Shown here: positions 36,355 to 48,425 of the stretch, in pieces
Numbering within the stretch: the stretch's first letter is position 1
How the letters are laid out: each line of letters starts with the position of its first letter
Assembly: GCA_016124935.1 (NCBI GenBank)
Contig: WGMS01000004.1
Coordinates: forward strand, 1 to 64,000
Length of the DNA stretch: 64,000 bases
Reading direction: 5' to 3'
DNA from: a bacterium
GTDB lineage: Bacteria; Cyanobacteriota; Vampirovibrionia; Obscuribacterales; Obscuribacteraceae
Notes under the pieces: generated by a model
Seen by the model: only the letters and a program-made list of their open reading frames with translations
What the model was told of the DNA's origin: nothing
Database searches by the model: none
Made by a program: the position numbers and the translations under genes

Positions 36355-39300
36355 CTAAGCGAAGAGATCGAGCTGCTTCGGCGAACCAGAATCATCTTCA
36401 CCGCCGATGATGCAAAGCTCTCCGTGCCTGGCAAAATAAATGGCAGGAAGATACTCGACTCCGGTCAGGGTCCTTAGATCCCTGACATAGGTCATAAGCT
36501 GCCGGCGGTGTCGATTGAGGTGTTTCTCCAGATCCGAACGGGCGAAATCATCGGTTTTAAAATCGATGATATACCAGCGCTGATTCTCATCCTGCAAAAT
36601 CAAGTCCGGTCTGCGCGAGAGGATATCCTGATCGGCTCCGCGAATCAAATAAGGATATTCTTCTAGGCGCCGACGAGCCATAACCATCATGGTGTGCAGG
36701 CGACTTTCGAAAAAGAGCTTCATGAGCTTCTCTCCTTCAGCTTTCAAAAGAGAGCGCTTTTGTGGATGAGAGACCATTACGCCAAGCTCAAAAGCGACAC
36801 TGTCGAAAAGATTGTCGGAAGGAAACTCGATAAGCGATGGAGCCACCGCTTCCATCAATTTATGAAAATATGTCCCTACTAAATTGGCCGGAAGCGGCTC
36901 TTCGTTGTGCTTCGAAGGTGTCACCCGAGAAGCCGTGTTAGAAGGCTCGGGCAACTCTGCCGGGCTTAGATCCACTCGTTCCATTAACGGAAAAAGACTG
37001 GCAAGGTCGCCGGTCAATTCAAACCCTTCGCTCTTGTCGCCCTCATCTTCTAAATCGCGCTCGATTGCGCTGGCAGGAAGTTCTTGGGGCGGTTGATAAA
37101 AGCGACTGACAAAACGAAGCTCTCCTTCACTGCCTCTGAGAATGTTCTCCCTGGGCTCGTCTGAGGCTTCCAGCGGATCATAATCGATGGCATCTAAGAT
37201 CCAGTTGCGAAAAGTCTCTTTCTTTCTATCTTCCTGCTCCATGAAGATACCCAGGTAATCCCGGGCACGGGTCATCGCCACATAGAGCAGGCGTCGTCTT
37301 TCGGCAAGCTCCATCTGAGAATCCAGCTTCTGAGCATAGCTATACCAGGCGGATTTGTCTTCTTTATCATCCCTATTGGTATTGAGCGCGATACCATAGG
37401 TAGGATGAAAAATCAGCCGCCCACCCGGCCGAACCAGAGAGCTGCCCAGGGCGGGCAACGCCACCGCCGCAAATTCGAGACCTTTTGAAGCATGGATGGT
37501 CATGATCTTGACGGAGTCGCTGGTGCCCACCGGAGCATCCGACTGCTTTATCTCGAACTCTCTCATCTGGTTCAATAAACGAGCGAACTCGCCGGCGCTG
37601 AGATGCTCATGCTCTCTGGCGATGCTCAAGAGCTTAAACAAATTGCGTGCTTTCTGCACTCCTCCTGGTCCCGACAGCAGTACCAGTTCATAATTGGTTT
37701 TTACGATAATGCGACGAATCAGCTCGCTCAAAGAGAGATCAGCCATATCTTTGATGAAACCGCGCAGAAGGACGACCGCTCTTCTGAGGCTTTCATAACC
37801 CTGCTGGCTTGACAGAGAGAATTCATTCTCATTTAAAGCCTGCCACAAAGTGCCGCGGCGGCCGGCACCGACCTCGTGGATGATGTCGTCCGAAACGGCA
37901 AAGAGAGGAGAGCGCAGCGCGCCGAACAGAGAATGACAGTCCCGGCGATTATTTAGAAAAGCAAGCAGATTCTCTATATCAATTATCTCCTGACGGCTCA
38001 GGAAGCCTCTTCCGGCGAAGATGCTATAGGGAATGCCCCGCAACCCCAGTCCATATTCAACATCGGCAAAGTCACTGTTCTTCGAAACAAGAATGGCAAA
38101 GTCTCCAAAACCGAGCGAACGATCTATTTCGCCATCTGTCTTAATTACAGGCGCCCTGGAATCGATCATAGAAAGGATCCAGTCCGCCACGGCCAGCGAT
38201 TCTATTCGCTTCTTAGCTTCACGGTCTAGAGGCTCGCCTTGCTCGTCAGAAGAAGGATAGACAACCAACTCGACATTGTCGTGACTGCGCTCCGCTGCCG
38301 GCTTTCGAGTGGCCTTGAGGGGCTCGAAAACAGCCCGGTAGGCACCGCCTCCTTTAAGTATCCGCTCAAAAACATGATTGACGAAAGCGACCACCTCTGG
38401 ATGACTGCGAAAAGAGACAGTCAGCTTGGTAGCCAGACGCTCCCCTTCAAGAAAAGCGGTTCTTTCTGACTGGACATCTGCTTTCATTAGAGAGCGCCAG
38501 TGATTGAAAGTGGAGACATCGGCCCCCTGAAACTTATAGATGGACTGTTTATCATCGCCGATTAGAAACAGCCTTGTTTTGGAGCCGGCGAGCAAACTGA
38601 CCAGCTCCGCCTGCAGGCTGTTGGTGTCTTGAAATTCATCCACCAGAATAGCGTAGAGCCGCTCTTGAAAGTGCCGGCGCGCAATAGAAGAAGCCTCGTC
38701 TTCGCCTCTCAAAAGCAAAAGTGTACGCTCTATTAAATCGTTATAGTCGAGCACCAGATTTATACGCTTACGCTCTTCATAGAAGGCGGACGAGCGCTCG
38801 AACAAGCCGACAAGATAACGACAGTAGCGAAAAGTCTCTATCTCATCAGAACCAATTTCAGCCGGCAATTCCGCCACCGTATCCGATGCCAGAGTACGGA
38901 TTTTCTTGAGCCGCGCTTTCATCTCTTTAGCCGGCTCTTTGTTGCCGCCGACTCGTAAGTTTATTACTTCGCCAAGAGAAGCGATCGTCCTCCATGCCTC
39001 GGTACACTGCCTGGCAAGATTGTCTGAGCCGGATTCTATGGAATAATCAGCCAGGGACCGACAGAGCGATAGCACATCGAGCCTCTGGGTCTCCAGCTTG
39101 CCGTCGGCGCTCTCTTCGGCAAGATAATCCAGGCTCTGCCGCCAACTTTCATCAGCCAAAAGCTCTTGAATCAGATCGCATTGCACCTCTGCTCGAATAC
39201 GATTCATATGGGCAAGCAGCGCCTCGTCATCGAGGGCGGTCATGGTTTTATATGATTCTTGAAACTGAATGCCGGCCTTGAGATTGGCCACACACCAGCG

Positions 39301-39834
39301 TCTGACCTCATCAATGTTCATTTCGACCAGTAGCACGGCCTCTTCGCTGCCTTCCTCCACAGCCTGGCTGAAAGCCCGGGTGACGCTTTCGTCTATGAGT
39401 TCGGTCTGGGTGACTTCATCCACCACCTCGAACTGCGGATCTATCGAAGCCTCCGCCGGAAATGCCTTGAGAATAGACTCGCACAATGAATGAATCGTGC
39501 CTATTTTAGCGGTGTCGATATCGGCAAGACATTTCTGCCAGCGGTCGCCATGCTGGGGTTCGCTATCGGCAAGCTCTTTGAACTTGAGCTTGAGACGGTT
39601 TCGCATCTCTCCAGCTGCCTTCCTTGTAAAGGTGACCGCCACGATCATGTCGACACTGACTTCAGGATAGGTGCGCAGAAGCTCGACATAACGCTCTACC
39701 AGAACATGGGTCTTTCCGGAACCGGCACCGGCAGCCACCAGGACATTCTTCTCGACATTGACCACAGCTACTTTCTGTTGGTCCGTCAATGTGGACTTTG
39801 AAGCGTTCGTGTTGATGTTCGTGTCCGTGCTCAT
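36355..39834 (-). CDS. addA: ATP-dependent helicase/nuclease AddA-type (UvrD family with C-terminal PD-(D/E)XK)
   Basis: VLVAAGAGSGKTHVLVERYVELL, VDEFQDTNSLQAELV, LFLIGDDKQSIYKFQGADV, TIHASKGLEF, RRPDLILQDENQRWYIIDFKTDD. Confidence 0.92.
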   Translation of the reverse strand: MSTDTNINTNASKSTLTDQQKVAVVNVEKNVLVAAGAGSGKTHVLVERYVELLRTYPEVSVDMIVAVTFTRKAAGEMRNRLKLKFKELADSEPQHGDRWQKCLADIDTAKIGTIHSLCESILKAFPAEASIDPQFEVVDEVTQTELIDESVTRAFSQAVEEGSEEAVLLVEMNIDEVRRWCVANLKAGIQFQESYKTMTALDDEALLAHMNRIRAEVQCDLIQELLADESWRQSLDYLAEESADGKLETQRLDVLSLCRSLADYSIESGSDNLARQCTEAWRTIASLGEVINLRVGGNKEPAKEMKARLKKIRTLASDTVAELPAEIGSDEIETFRYCRYLVGLFERSSAFYEERKRINLVLDYNDLIERTLLLLRGEDEASSIARRHFQERLYAILVDEFQDTNSLQAELVSLLAGSKTRLFLIGDDKQSIYKFQGADVSTFNHWRSLMKADVQSERTAFLEGERLATKLTVSFRSHPEVVAFVNHVFERILKGGGAYRAVFEPLKATRKPAAERSHDNVELVVYPSSDEQGEPLDREAKKRIESLAVADWILSMIDSRAPVIKTDGEIDRSLGFGDFAILVSKNSDFADVEYGLGLRGIPYSIFAGRGFLSRQEIIDIENLLAFLNNRRDCHSLFGALRSPLFAVSDDIIHEVGAGRRGTLWQALNENEFSLSSQQGYESLRRAVVLLRGFIKDMADLSLSELIRRIIVKTNYELVLLSGPGGVQKARNLFKLLSIAREHEHLSAGEFARLLNQMREFEIKQSDAPVGTSDSVKIMTIHASKGLEFAAVALPALGSSLVRPGGRLIFHPTYGIALNTNRDDKEDKSAWYSYAQKLDSQMELAERRRLLYVAMTRARDYLGIFMEQEDRKKETFRNWILDAIDYDPLEASDEPRENILRGSEGELRFVSRFYQPPQELPASAIERDLEDEGDKSEGFELTGDLASLFPLMERVDLSPAELPEPSNTASRVTPSKHNEEPLPANLVGTYFHKLMEAVAPSLIEFPSDNLFDSVAFELGVMVSHPQKRSLLKAEGEKLMKLFFESRLHTMMVMARRRLEEYPYLIRGADQDILSRRPDLILQDENQRWYIIDFKTDDFARSDLEKHLNRHRRQLMTYVRDLRTLTGVEYLPAIYFARHGELCIIGGEDDSGSPKQLDLFA

Positions 39835-42800
39835 AATTCAGCCACTTTCCCCTTCTTCACTTCGCTTATGCGGCAGACCAGACTGTGGCGACAGCTATCA
39901 CAAACACTGGAGCCGTTGGGGGCGACAGAAAAATCGCCTCTTTTTATAGAGCGAACGAAGTCTACAGCATGACCACGGACAGCCTCTTCGACAGCGATTC
40001 TTTTGTCCGAATCGCCGAAATCCACCCGCCCTATGGATTTGCCCGAAGAGACACTGAGATAGACGCCTTCCACCGGTTGACCGCCCCTGAGAACACACTC
40101 TTCGGCGGCAAGCATATAGATAGGCATCTGCAGATTTCTACCTGCCACCGCCTCGGCCGAAGAGATATAAGAAGAACCGGCTTTATAGTCCACCACCCTC
40201 AGTCGGGGTCTGCCAGCGGAGTTGAGTTCAGAACCCTGTTCGATATCAATACGGTCGATGAAACCTCTAATAGCTACTTTCGTGTCACCATCGGCGATGA
40301 CAAGCGCCGGAGCCTGAGCGCCAGAATCGGTAGCTATGCCAAAAGGCGCCTCCACTCTATAGGGGACGAACTTGATCTTCGCTTTGCTCTCTCTCTCCAG
40401 CTCATGCTCGAGGAATCTGTTGAGCCGAAACTCCATCTCGATTTTAAGATAGTGCCAGAACTTATTGTCTTTGACCCGGCTTTCACTCTCCAGCCAGGCA
40501 AGGGCTTGATCCACAGACTCTTTGAAAAGAGCGCGGCTGCGCTCGAGATCAGCCAGGATGCCATCTAATTTTGCATCGATAATACGCTGATAAAAAAGCT
40601 CCAGCGCTTTATGATAGGTCTGGCCCAGAAGCCGGGGCTCGATCTCTAGTGTCGGCTCCTCATGACGATCCAGTTTCATGACCTGACCAACCCAGTATCT
40701 AAATGGACACTTGCCGTATTCATTCAGGCGGGTGGCGCTCCAGTACTCAGGCAATTTCACAGAAAGGGCGCCCAGAGAAACCTGCTCGGTCAAGCAACCA
40801 TTATAATTCGAATCTAAAAGCCCCGAAAGACGCGCAATCAGCATGGCATGCTGGTCGGCTATTCCTTCGATAAGATCGATAATTTCGGGGTTGCGATACT
40901 CTCTCAGTCGATCGGCTTTGACCCCTAAAGCGGTGGCACCAACAGTAAAATCCTTTAGCGAAAATGGACTGGCGGCAGAATTGCGATAAGGCGCCACTTC
41001 CACTTTTTCTAGATTGAGCCCCCCTCCGGTAATAAAGAATGACGGCAAAATTTCGTCTCCGGCCATGTCCCACATCGGTAGAGTGAGCTCGACCTTTTCT
41101 ACGGCACGCTTCAAAAGAGACTGGAATAGTCCATATTCGAAGGCCGGATGCAGCCTGGGATTATCGATATCTATCCCTTGATAAGAAGACCAGAGCCTGA
41201 TTTCGTCGCTGCTGACAAAGCCCCTCGCTTTGGCTCGCCGGGGAAACTCGCCTTCAACCATACCGCCGATATAGACCCTGGCGAATTTGCGGTTCGGTGC
41301 CAGATCAACAGAGCATATGGTCACCGGCTTCCTATAGACACTGGTGCTGCGAAAGTTCGACTGCTCCATCACATGTTCCAGATGTTTGATGAATTCGGGA
41401 TACTCCATACTGATACCGGATTCACCACCATTAAGGACGATATCTTCTTGAACCAGAGAGCCGAGACAGTTTCTAAACTCGGTCAGAGCCCTGTCTTCAA
41501 GCCACTCTTGGAACTGATCACCATGGTCGATATCCTCGGGCGGTTTCAAAAATCGATAGACGACATCTTCTGCCCAGGAGACGAATTCGGTGAGCGGCAC
41601 CATCCCCTCGGGAGGCGTCAGGGCATTGAAAAAGCTTTCAAGATCTTCGAGGACAGGCTTATCTAAATTGAGCGCCATCCACTGTTTGCGGGTACCGATT
41701 AAATCCGCATCAAGAGAAAGATCGTCCACTTTCCCCAGGGCCTGGTAAAGATGCGAACAGGCATCCTCTTTTAAGTGTTCGTTAGAAAGCGCCGCGATTA
41801 CCGCACCCCTGGAGAACTCATCGGCAAAGAGAGTAAGCAACTTGAAGAGAAACTGCACCACTGGGACAGAAGGCAGAGCAACGGCTTCATCCACAAAATA
41901 CGGCAGACCGGCATCATCGAAAGCGGCCTCGATGGCGCTGCGATACTTCCGCATATTCGGCACCACAAGCAAAATATCTTCCGGAGCGACAGCATCCTCG
42001 ACAATCGCTCTTTTGATGCTACGGGCGACTTCTTCCATCTCCAGATATCTATCCACCGCCCGTATCGAAGAAACCGTTGCCGGACTCGCCGATGGTGCCT
42101 GGACCCAGCGCAGATTGGCGTCTTTGAAGGTCGAGAGCAGATCCTGGAAAGACAACTCTTTCCAGATGTACTCCTGGCGCTCGGCGGCGCTGTCGATATC
42201 TTTCAAATAGTCGAAACAGATGGTGAGATTCTCGCTGAATCGAGAAATCTCCCGGAGCACATCGAGCTGCAACCGATTGAAGCGGTCGAAGCCGTCCACA
42301 CCGACAAATCCGAAGAGCTTGTCGCCATCTTTTCTGGCGGCTAGATGTTCTCGGCAGGAAAAGGCCAGCCTGCGGCTATCGAGAAAGCCTATTGCATCCA
42401 GTTCGTACCAGTATTGTTTGTATATTCGCGCCAGCTCGACATGCTTGGAGCTCCGCGAAGCGCTCTTATTCAAGCGACTCAAAACATCATCCGGGCTGAG
42501 GCCGGCTCGCTGAAACTCGTCTATAAGCTCCAGCACCGAGCCGTAGGTTCCCTTGAAATCCGCCAGCGGCGCAAGATTGACAAGTTCTGCCGTAGCTCGC
42601 AACTTGTTCATCGCCCTGGCTACAATCGCCGCCCTCACCGTATCCGGTATCAGCTTGAAAGTCGCTCCGGAACGCTTCAGAATCTGACCGCAGAGGTTAT
42701 AGAAATTATCGACTTTGATACCAAGCAGTCCGGAAGCATTGTTATCGCCGTCAGCCATACGCTCGCGCAGCCGACTGTATATGCGCTCGTCGGCCAACTT

Positions 42801-42992
42801 TCGATAACGACTGGAGGGCACTATCAAATGCGAGGCGATATCTCTCAATCCGCCCGAGCCAGATAGATGCGGCGAAGCTGAGTCCACCAGTTCGGAAAGC
42901 AGCAAGTCTGTCTTACCCGAACGATATGGTCCAATCAATATATTGACATCAGGCAAGGGTTTAGTCCCTCTCCTTCTCAAAAAGCCCGTCAA
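39831..42992 (-). CDS. addB: AddB-type exonuclease subunit (PD-(D/E)XK, Fe-S Cys cluster)
   Basis: LIGPYRSGKTDLLL P-loop; RLRVVDYKAGSSY nuclease motif; C-terminal VCDSCRHSLVC with an upstream Cys in the YGKCPFRYW motif; ATGA overlap with addA. Confidence 0.87.
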   Translation of the reverse strand: MTGFLRRRGTKPLPDVNILIGPYRSGKTDLLLSELVDSASPHLSGSGGLRDIASHLIVPSSRYRKLADERIYSRLRERMADGDNNASGLLGIKVDNFYNLCGQILKRSGATFKLIPDTVRAAIVARAMNKLRATAELVNLAPLADFKGTYGSVLELIDEFQRAGLSPDDVLSRLNKSASRSSKHVELARIYKQYWYELDAIGFLDSRRLAFSCREHLAARKDGDKLFGFVGVDGFDRFNRLQLDVLREISRFSENLTICFDYLKDIDSAAERQEYIWKELSFQDLLSTFKDANLRWVQAPSASPATVSSIRAVDRYLEMEEVARSIKRAIVEDAVAPEDILLVVPNMRKYRSAIEAAFDDAGLPYFVDEAVALPSVPVVQFLFKLLTLFADEFSRGAVIAALSNEHLKEDACSHLYQALGKVDDLSLDADLIGTRKQWMALNLDKPVLEDLESFFNALTPPEGMVPLTEFVSWAEDVVYRFLKPPEDIDHGDQFQEWLEDRALTEFRNCLGSLVQEDIVLNGGESGISMEYPEFIKHLEHVMEQSNFRSTSVYRKPVTICSVDLAPNRKFARVYIGGMVEGEFPRRAKARGFVSSDEIRLWSSYQGIDIDNPRLHPAFEYGLFQSLLKRAVEKVELTLPMWDMAGDEILPSFFITGGGLNLEKVEVAPYRNSAASPFSLKDFTVGATALGVKADRLREYRNPEIIDLIEGIADQHAMLIARLSGLLDSNYNGCLTEQVSLGALSVKLPEYWSATRLNEYGKCPFRYWVGQVMKLDRHEEPTLEIEPRLLGQTYHKALELFYQRIIDAKLDGILADLERSRALFKESVDQALAWLESESRVKDNKFWHYLKIEMEFRLNRFLEHELERESKAKIKFVPYRVEAPFGIATDSGAQAPALVIADGDTKVAIRGFIDRIDIEQGSELNSAGRPRLRVVDYKAGSSYISSAEAVAGRNLQMPIYMLAAEECVLRGGQPVEGVYLSVSSGKSIGRVDFGDSDKRIAVEEAVRGHAVDFVRSIKRGDFSVAPNGSSVCDSCRHSLVCRISEVKKGKVAEL

Positions 42993-43048
42993 GGAGAAAG
43001 ATTATAGCCGCCCGGAAAGCAGCCTGCCTTATATTAAGATAGAAGATG

Positions 43049-43122
43049 CGTGCCCGTTGAGATTCGAACTCAAGACCTTCGGCTTCGGAGACCGACACTC
43101 TATCCAGCTGAGCTACGGGCAC
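43049..43122 (-). tRNA. tRNA-Arg (anticodon CCG)
   Basis: Reverse complement GTGCCCGTAGCTCAGCTGGATAGAGTGTCGGTCTCCGAAGCCGAAGGTCTTGAGTTCGAATCTCAACGGGCACG; anticodon loop CTCCGAA. Confidence 0.95.
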
Positions 43123-43198
43123 AGACAGATTCGAAACTTCTCTCTGACAGAGAAGACAATCATTATATATCAATATCGAAGTGGGACTTTTCCCCGAA

Positions 43199-43942
43199 TC
43201 AGCTACCGGGATGGCTGACCAGATCCTCTAGAGCAGCTATATCGTGAATTGTGACCCTTTTAGACTCGATATCGATCCAGTTGCTGGAGCGGAATTTATT
43301 TAGTATCTGTGTAACAGTCACCCGGGAAGAGCCGACCAGATCAGCAATCTCCTGGTGGGTCAAGGGAAATTCCACCTTGATGCCGCTGGGCGTCACCTTG
43401 CCATGGCTCTCGGCAAGAGTTATCAACAGCCTGGCTACCCGGCTGGGGACTTGACGGAAAACAAGGTCTTCAATTCTGGCCTGGGCTTGCTTCAAGCGGC
43501 CTCCCAGTATTTGAAGGAGCCGGAGCCCGAATTCGGGATTCTCACGAATGAGGTTCTGAAAGGCTTCTCGGTCTATATGGTAAATACGCGACTCTTCCAG
43601 GGTCTCGGCATAGCTGTCATGCTCTCCCGATTCCCAGGCAGCCTCTCCGATAAGCTCGCCGGGACCTAATAAAGCCAGAATGACGGTCTTGCCTTCCGGG
43701 GAAAGACGGGTAACCCTTACCCGACCCTTCTCTATAAAATAGATCGCTTCACAGGGATCGCCGGGAGAGAAGAGAACGTTGTGCTTGGGCAGTTCCATCT
43801 CTTCGAGGATTCCCAGCAACCTTCCCAGCTCCACAGCGCTGAAAGATTCAAAGATTTCACTCTGCCTCAAGGAAAACAGCTTCTGAGCCGTCTTTATTTC
43901 CCCTTCCGGGCGGCGGATTCGATTCATGGATACTGGCACCAA
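43199..43942 (-). CDS. Crp/Fnr-family transcriptional regulator
   Basis: Cyclic-nucleotide-binding fold (PGDPCEAIYFIEKGRVRVTRLSPEGKTVILALLGPGELIGE) and HTH LTHQEIADLVGSSRVTVTQILNKF. Confidence 0.93.
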   Translation of the reverse strand: MVPVSMNRIRRPEGEIKTAQKLFSLRQSEIFESFSAVELGRLLGILEEMELPKHNVLFSPGDPCEAIYFIEKGRVRVTRLSPEGKTVILALLGPGELIGEAAWESGEHDSYAETLEESRIYHIDREAFQNLIRENPEFGLRLLQILGGRLKQAQARIEDLVFRQVPSRVARLLITLAESHGKVTPSGIKVEFPLTHQEIADLVGSSRVTVTQILNKFRSSNWIDIESKRVTIHDIAALEDLVSHPGS

Positions 43943-44373
43943 AATTATTTAATGTATTGGGACGAATTTGATTGAACTCTGGCGAGCAAAAAGACGTTAA
44001 CCAGATATATTTACCGGCAAAAGAAATTTTGTTAGGTAACAACCTTATACCCTTGCCCGAAGCTTTAAAACCAAAACCCGAACACGCGATCTCATACAGT
44101 GGAAAAGACTTTTCGGAAATTCTTACCGATTTACATGGAAAGTCTTTTTGCCCGGAGATATGCATCAGATGTAGATCAGGCACTAACACTACTTTTATCT
44201 AGATCCCGATTTTTAAAAGCTATAATCACTATCGTGATCAAGACCGAAAGACACGCTATACAAAGCATATACGGGATTTATCTGTATTGAGACCGCCTGA
44301 GACCGAACACCCGTCTTACTGTCCGGGTTGAATTAGGTTTGGCATAGTGCAAATCTCGACAAGGAGAACGATA

Positions 44374-45465
<1,092 letters not shown>

Positions 45466-47073
45466 ATGTCCGTGGCTGAAAAAGCTAAGCAAGAAAAAGA
45501 AAGCAAGTTCAAGCTCCTCCTGAATGGGTTTCGGCTCAGCCCGGGGGAGCTTGCTCTAGCAGTCGGGGGTGGCTGGCTGCTGGGACTTTCAGCACCGGGG
45601 CATCCATTTTGGATGCTGGCCTGGATAGGCCTGATTCCACTGCTACTTCACATAGCAAGCGGAAAAGGCCGACGCAAGACTTTTCTATTCGGTCTTATTT
45701 TCGGGACCTGCTACAATCTGACCGCCTTGAACTGGTATCTGGGACTCTATCCTCTCGATTGGCTCGGCTTCAACTGGTGGCAGGGTTGGTTACTGGCAGG
45801 TTCAGCCCTTACCATAGTCTCTTTTCACCAGGGCTTATTGATAGGTTTGCTTTCTTTGATTCTATATATGGTGCCACTTACCGGAGGATTTCTTCCTCGG
45901 AAAGTCTCCGGCAAGTGGCATCTACCGGCTCTCATTTTTATTCCTATCTTCTGGGTGCTGTTCATGAACAAGATAGGAAATGCCCCGAGTGCTTTAGGAG
46001 TCCCCTGGAGCATGCTCGAATACAGCCAGTATCGCCAGACAGAGCTGATTCAGTGTGCCTCTATCATCGGTGGTATCGGTATAGGTGCCCTGATCGTCCT
46101 TGTCAATACAGCCCTTGCCGGTCTGTACGCCACAATAAAAGCGAAGTCCAAATTCAAGGCGATAACCACCAAAAACAAGGGAGAGGCGATCAAAGATTTG
46201 CTGGTCAGCCTGGTTCTGGTGGCGTCAATAGTGGCGCTTGGTCTCTTTGAATCGGCTAAGATAAAAACCGAAACAAGCGCGGACACTGATTTGTACATGC
46301 TTCAGGGCAATATAAACATCGACATGCAGAAGACCAGCAGGCGCTACAGCCTGACCGATCTGTTCGAGCACTACGACGAGCTACTCAAAGGAGTAAAAGA
46401 CGGGGTGCTTGTTTGGACAGAGAGCTCTGTGCCGATTTTCCTGAATGAGCACAAACATGTCATCGATGAACTCCGCAATCTGGCCCGCGACCGGGAGCTG
46501 GACATGGTGGTGGGTTCCATGCACCGAAAGATAAAAACGAGACCGTATAATTCCGCCTACGGTATCGGTGGCAATGGCACCATGGTAACCAATGTCTATC
46601 ACAAAAGATTCCTTGTCCCCTTTGGAGAATACGCACCGGCGATCATCGATCTCTTTCCTCCCGTAGTCCGGAAGCTGACCAATACTCCCGCCGGCAGCGG
46701 ATTTGCCGCGGGCACTGTTCCCCATGTTCTGGATCTGCCCCGGGGCAAGATAGCGCCTTTGATCTGCTTCGAGTGCATCTCGCCCGAGCTGGTCGCCTCT
46801 AGCACCCGAGCCGGAGGCGAGCTATTGGTCAATGTCTCGGACCTTGCCTGGTTCCATGAATCTTCGATAGGAGAGCAGATGATCGCCTTTTCTATTTTTC
46901 GAGCCGTAGAAAACAGGCGCTATCTGGCATTCGCGGCCAACACCGGACCATCCGCCGTGATCGATCCCCACGGCAGAGTAACGGCTCGGTCTAAGATGAA
47001 CAAAGCCCTGGTCTTGAAAGGACGGGTCAAATTTTTGAAGGATAGAACTATATTCAGTCGCTGGTTTCAGTAG
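45466..47073 (+). CDS. lnt: Apolipoprotein N-acyltransferase
   Basis: Multi-TM N-terminus; nitrilase-like LVWTESSVPIFL, KRFLVPFGEYAP, APLICFECISPEL; starts directly after the recA stop. Confidence 0.9.
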   Translation: MSVAEKAKQEKESKFKLLLNGFRLSPGELALAVGGGWLLGLSAPGHPFWMLAWIGLIPLLLHIASGKGRRKTFLFGLIFGTCYNLTALNWYLGLYPLDWLGFNWWQGWLLAGSALTIVSFHQGLLIGLLSLILYMVPLTGGFLPRKVSGKWHLPALIFIPIFWVLFMNKIGNAPSALGVPWSMLEYSQYRQTELIQCASIIGGIGIGALIVLVNTALAGLYATIKAKSKFKAITTKNKGEAIKDLLVSLVLVASIVALGLFESAKIKTETSADTDLYMLQGNINIDMQKTSRRYSLTDLFEHYDELLKGVKDGVLVWTESSVPIFLNEHKHVIDELRNLARDRELDMVVGSMHRKIKTRPYNSAYGIGGNGTMVTNVYHKRFLVPFGEYAPAIIDLFPPVVRKLTNTPAGSGFAAGTVPHVLDLPRGKIAPLICFECISPELVASSTRAGGELLVNVSDLAWFHESSIGEQMIAFSIFRAVENRRYLAFAANTGPSAVIDPHGRVTARSKMNKALVLKGRVKFLKDRTIFSRWFQ

Positions 47074-47094
47074 TTTGCGGAAGCGGAATAAACC

Positions 47095-47418
47095 CTACTT
47101 GCCGACTTTGACCGCGACTTTCACTTCTATTTCTACGGTGGAGCCGCTGATATTCTTAAGTCTACCGAAAGCCACTTCGCCCCACTTACCCGGCGTTGGG
47201 GTCATGCCTTCGCCTTCCTGGGCGATTTTCACGCTTTCATCCCGGGAGTTCTTCTTGGCACAGGCACCGGCGAGCTGAATGGTGATGATGCGATGACCAT
47301 CGGCGGTCTTCTTGTCACCGACAATATTGCCTTTGCCGAACTCTGTCCAATTCTGATTGGTTTGGTTGGTTCCCTGGCCCCATTCGAGCAGCTGCACAGG
47401 TTTAGAACGCCGGATCAT
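47095..47418 (-). CDS. Hypothetical small protein
   Basis: 107-aa ORF with SD-like GGAG upstream; no recognised family. Confidence 0.6.
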   Translation of the reverse strand: MIRRSKPVQLLEWGQGTNQTNQNWTEFGKGNIVGDKKTADGHRIITIQLAGACAKKNSRDESVKIAQEGEGMTPTPGKWGEVAFGRLKNISGSTVEIEVKVAVKVGK

Positions 47419-47495
47419 TGATTTCTCCTCGAAGATAATCAGAACTGTCTCTATATTACTGACTGAAAAGTTAGCACAAAAAAGCGCCGCAAACG

Positions 47496-48425
47496 TTACA
47501 GAGACTCCATGATCTTGGGGAAATACTCATCCAGTCCGTTATTTCGCACTTCAAAATGTCGCAACATCACATCTTGAGAACCATGGGAATCCTGGTTGAA
47601 TATTCCGACGAAATCCTTGGAAAAGAAACTCTTGGGAAGAGCCTTAGCCACAAGGTTGAAAGTCTTGCTTGAAAACTCGCTGGGGATATTCATGGTCGGT
47701 CCGCCGATGCCCATCTCTGCTCTAACCATCTCTAATAGCTCGATCATGGTGAACTGATCAGGTCCGACGAGCTCGTAGGACTGGCCCACATGAATACGCT
47801 CGAATATAGACTGGGAGACACAATTAGCCACATCCCCGGCGAAAACAGGCTGCACTCTGTTGGTACCGCTGCCGATCATAGGCAGAAAAAGCTTAAACTT
47901 AATCAGGGGTCTGAGCAGCTCCAGCAAAGGAAATCTCTCAGCAAACAGAAAAGAAGGGCGAAAAATAGTCCAGAGAGTTTTGCTCGCTTCCACTAAAAGC
48001 TCTGCCTGTTTCCTGGTTTTGAAATAACGGCACTCACTCTCTTCGGTGGCGCCCAGACAGCTCATCTGAATAAATCGCTGGGTACCGGCTTCTGCCCCGA
48101 GGGCAAGCAATCGCTCTAGAAACTCCACATGGACTTTTTCGTAGCTCATCTCTTCGCTTTCACGAAAGGAACCGACCAGGTTAACCACACCGCTTGCACC
48201 ATCGAGAGAACGCTTCAGGGAATCATCATTGAAGATATCCCCCATCTTTACGTCGATTCCCTTGCCGCGAAACTCCTGAACCCTGGAATCTTGCCAGTTC
48301 TCGGATCCCCTCGTTAAAATGCGGACATTATAGCCATCGATAATCATACGGCGCACTACAAAGCTACCCAGAAAGCCGGTAGCCCCAAGCACCAGAATCA
48401 AGCGGGAGGACGCCACTAGGGCCAC
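47496..48425 (-). CDS. NAD(P)-binding atypical SDR (complex I NDUFA9-like)
   Basis: LILVLGATGFLGSFVVRRMIIDGYNVRILTRG; GTNRVQPVFAGDVANCV. Confidence 0.88.
   Translation of the reverse strand: MALVASSRLILVLGATGFLGSFVVRRMIIDGYNVRILTRGSENWQDSRVQEFRGKGIDVKMGDIFNDDSLKRSLDGASGVVNLVGSFRESEEMSYEKVHVEFLERLLALGAEAGTQRFIQMSCLGATEESECRYFKTRKQAELLVEASKTLWTIFRPSFLFAERFPLLELLRPLIKFKLFLPMIGSGTNRVQPVFAGDVANCVSQSIFERIHVGQSYELVGPDQFTMIELLEMVRAEMGIGGPTMNIPSEFSSKTFNLVAKALPKSFFSKDFVGIFNQDSHGSQDVMLRHFEVRNNGLDEYFPKIMESL

Noticed and set aside
39885-40568. 227-aa plus-strand ORF and other plus-strand ORFs across 39.8-42.9 kb
   Set aside because: Antisense to addB; typical shadow ORFs.
43972-44202. 76-aa plus-strand ORF between the Crp gene and recA
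   Set aside because: No RBS, no recognisable motif; too weak to call.
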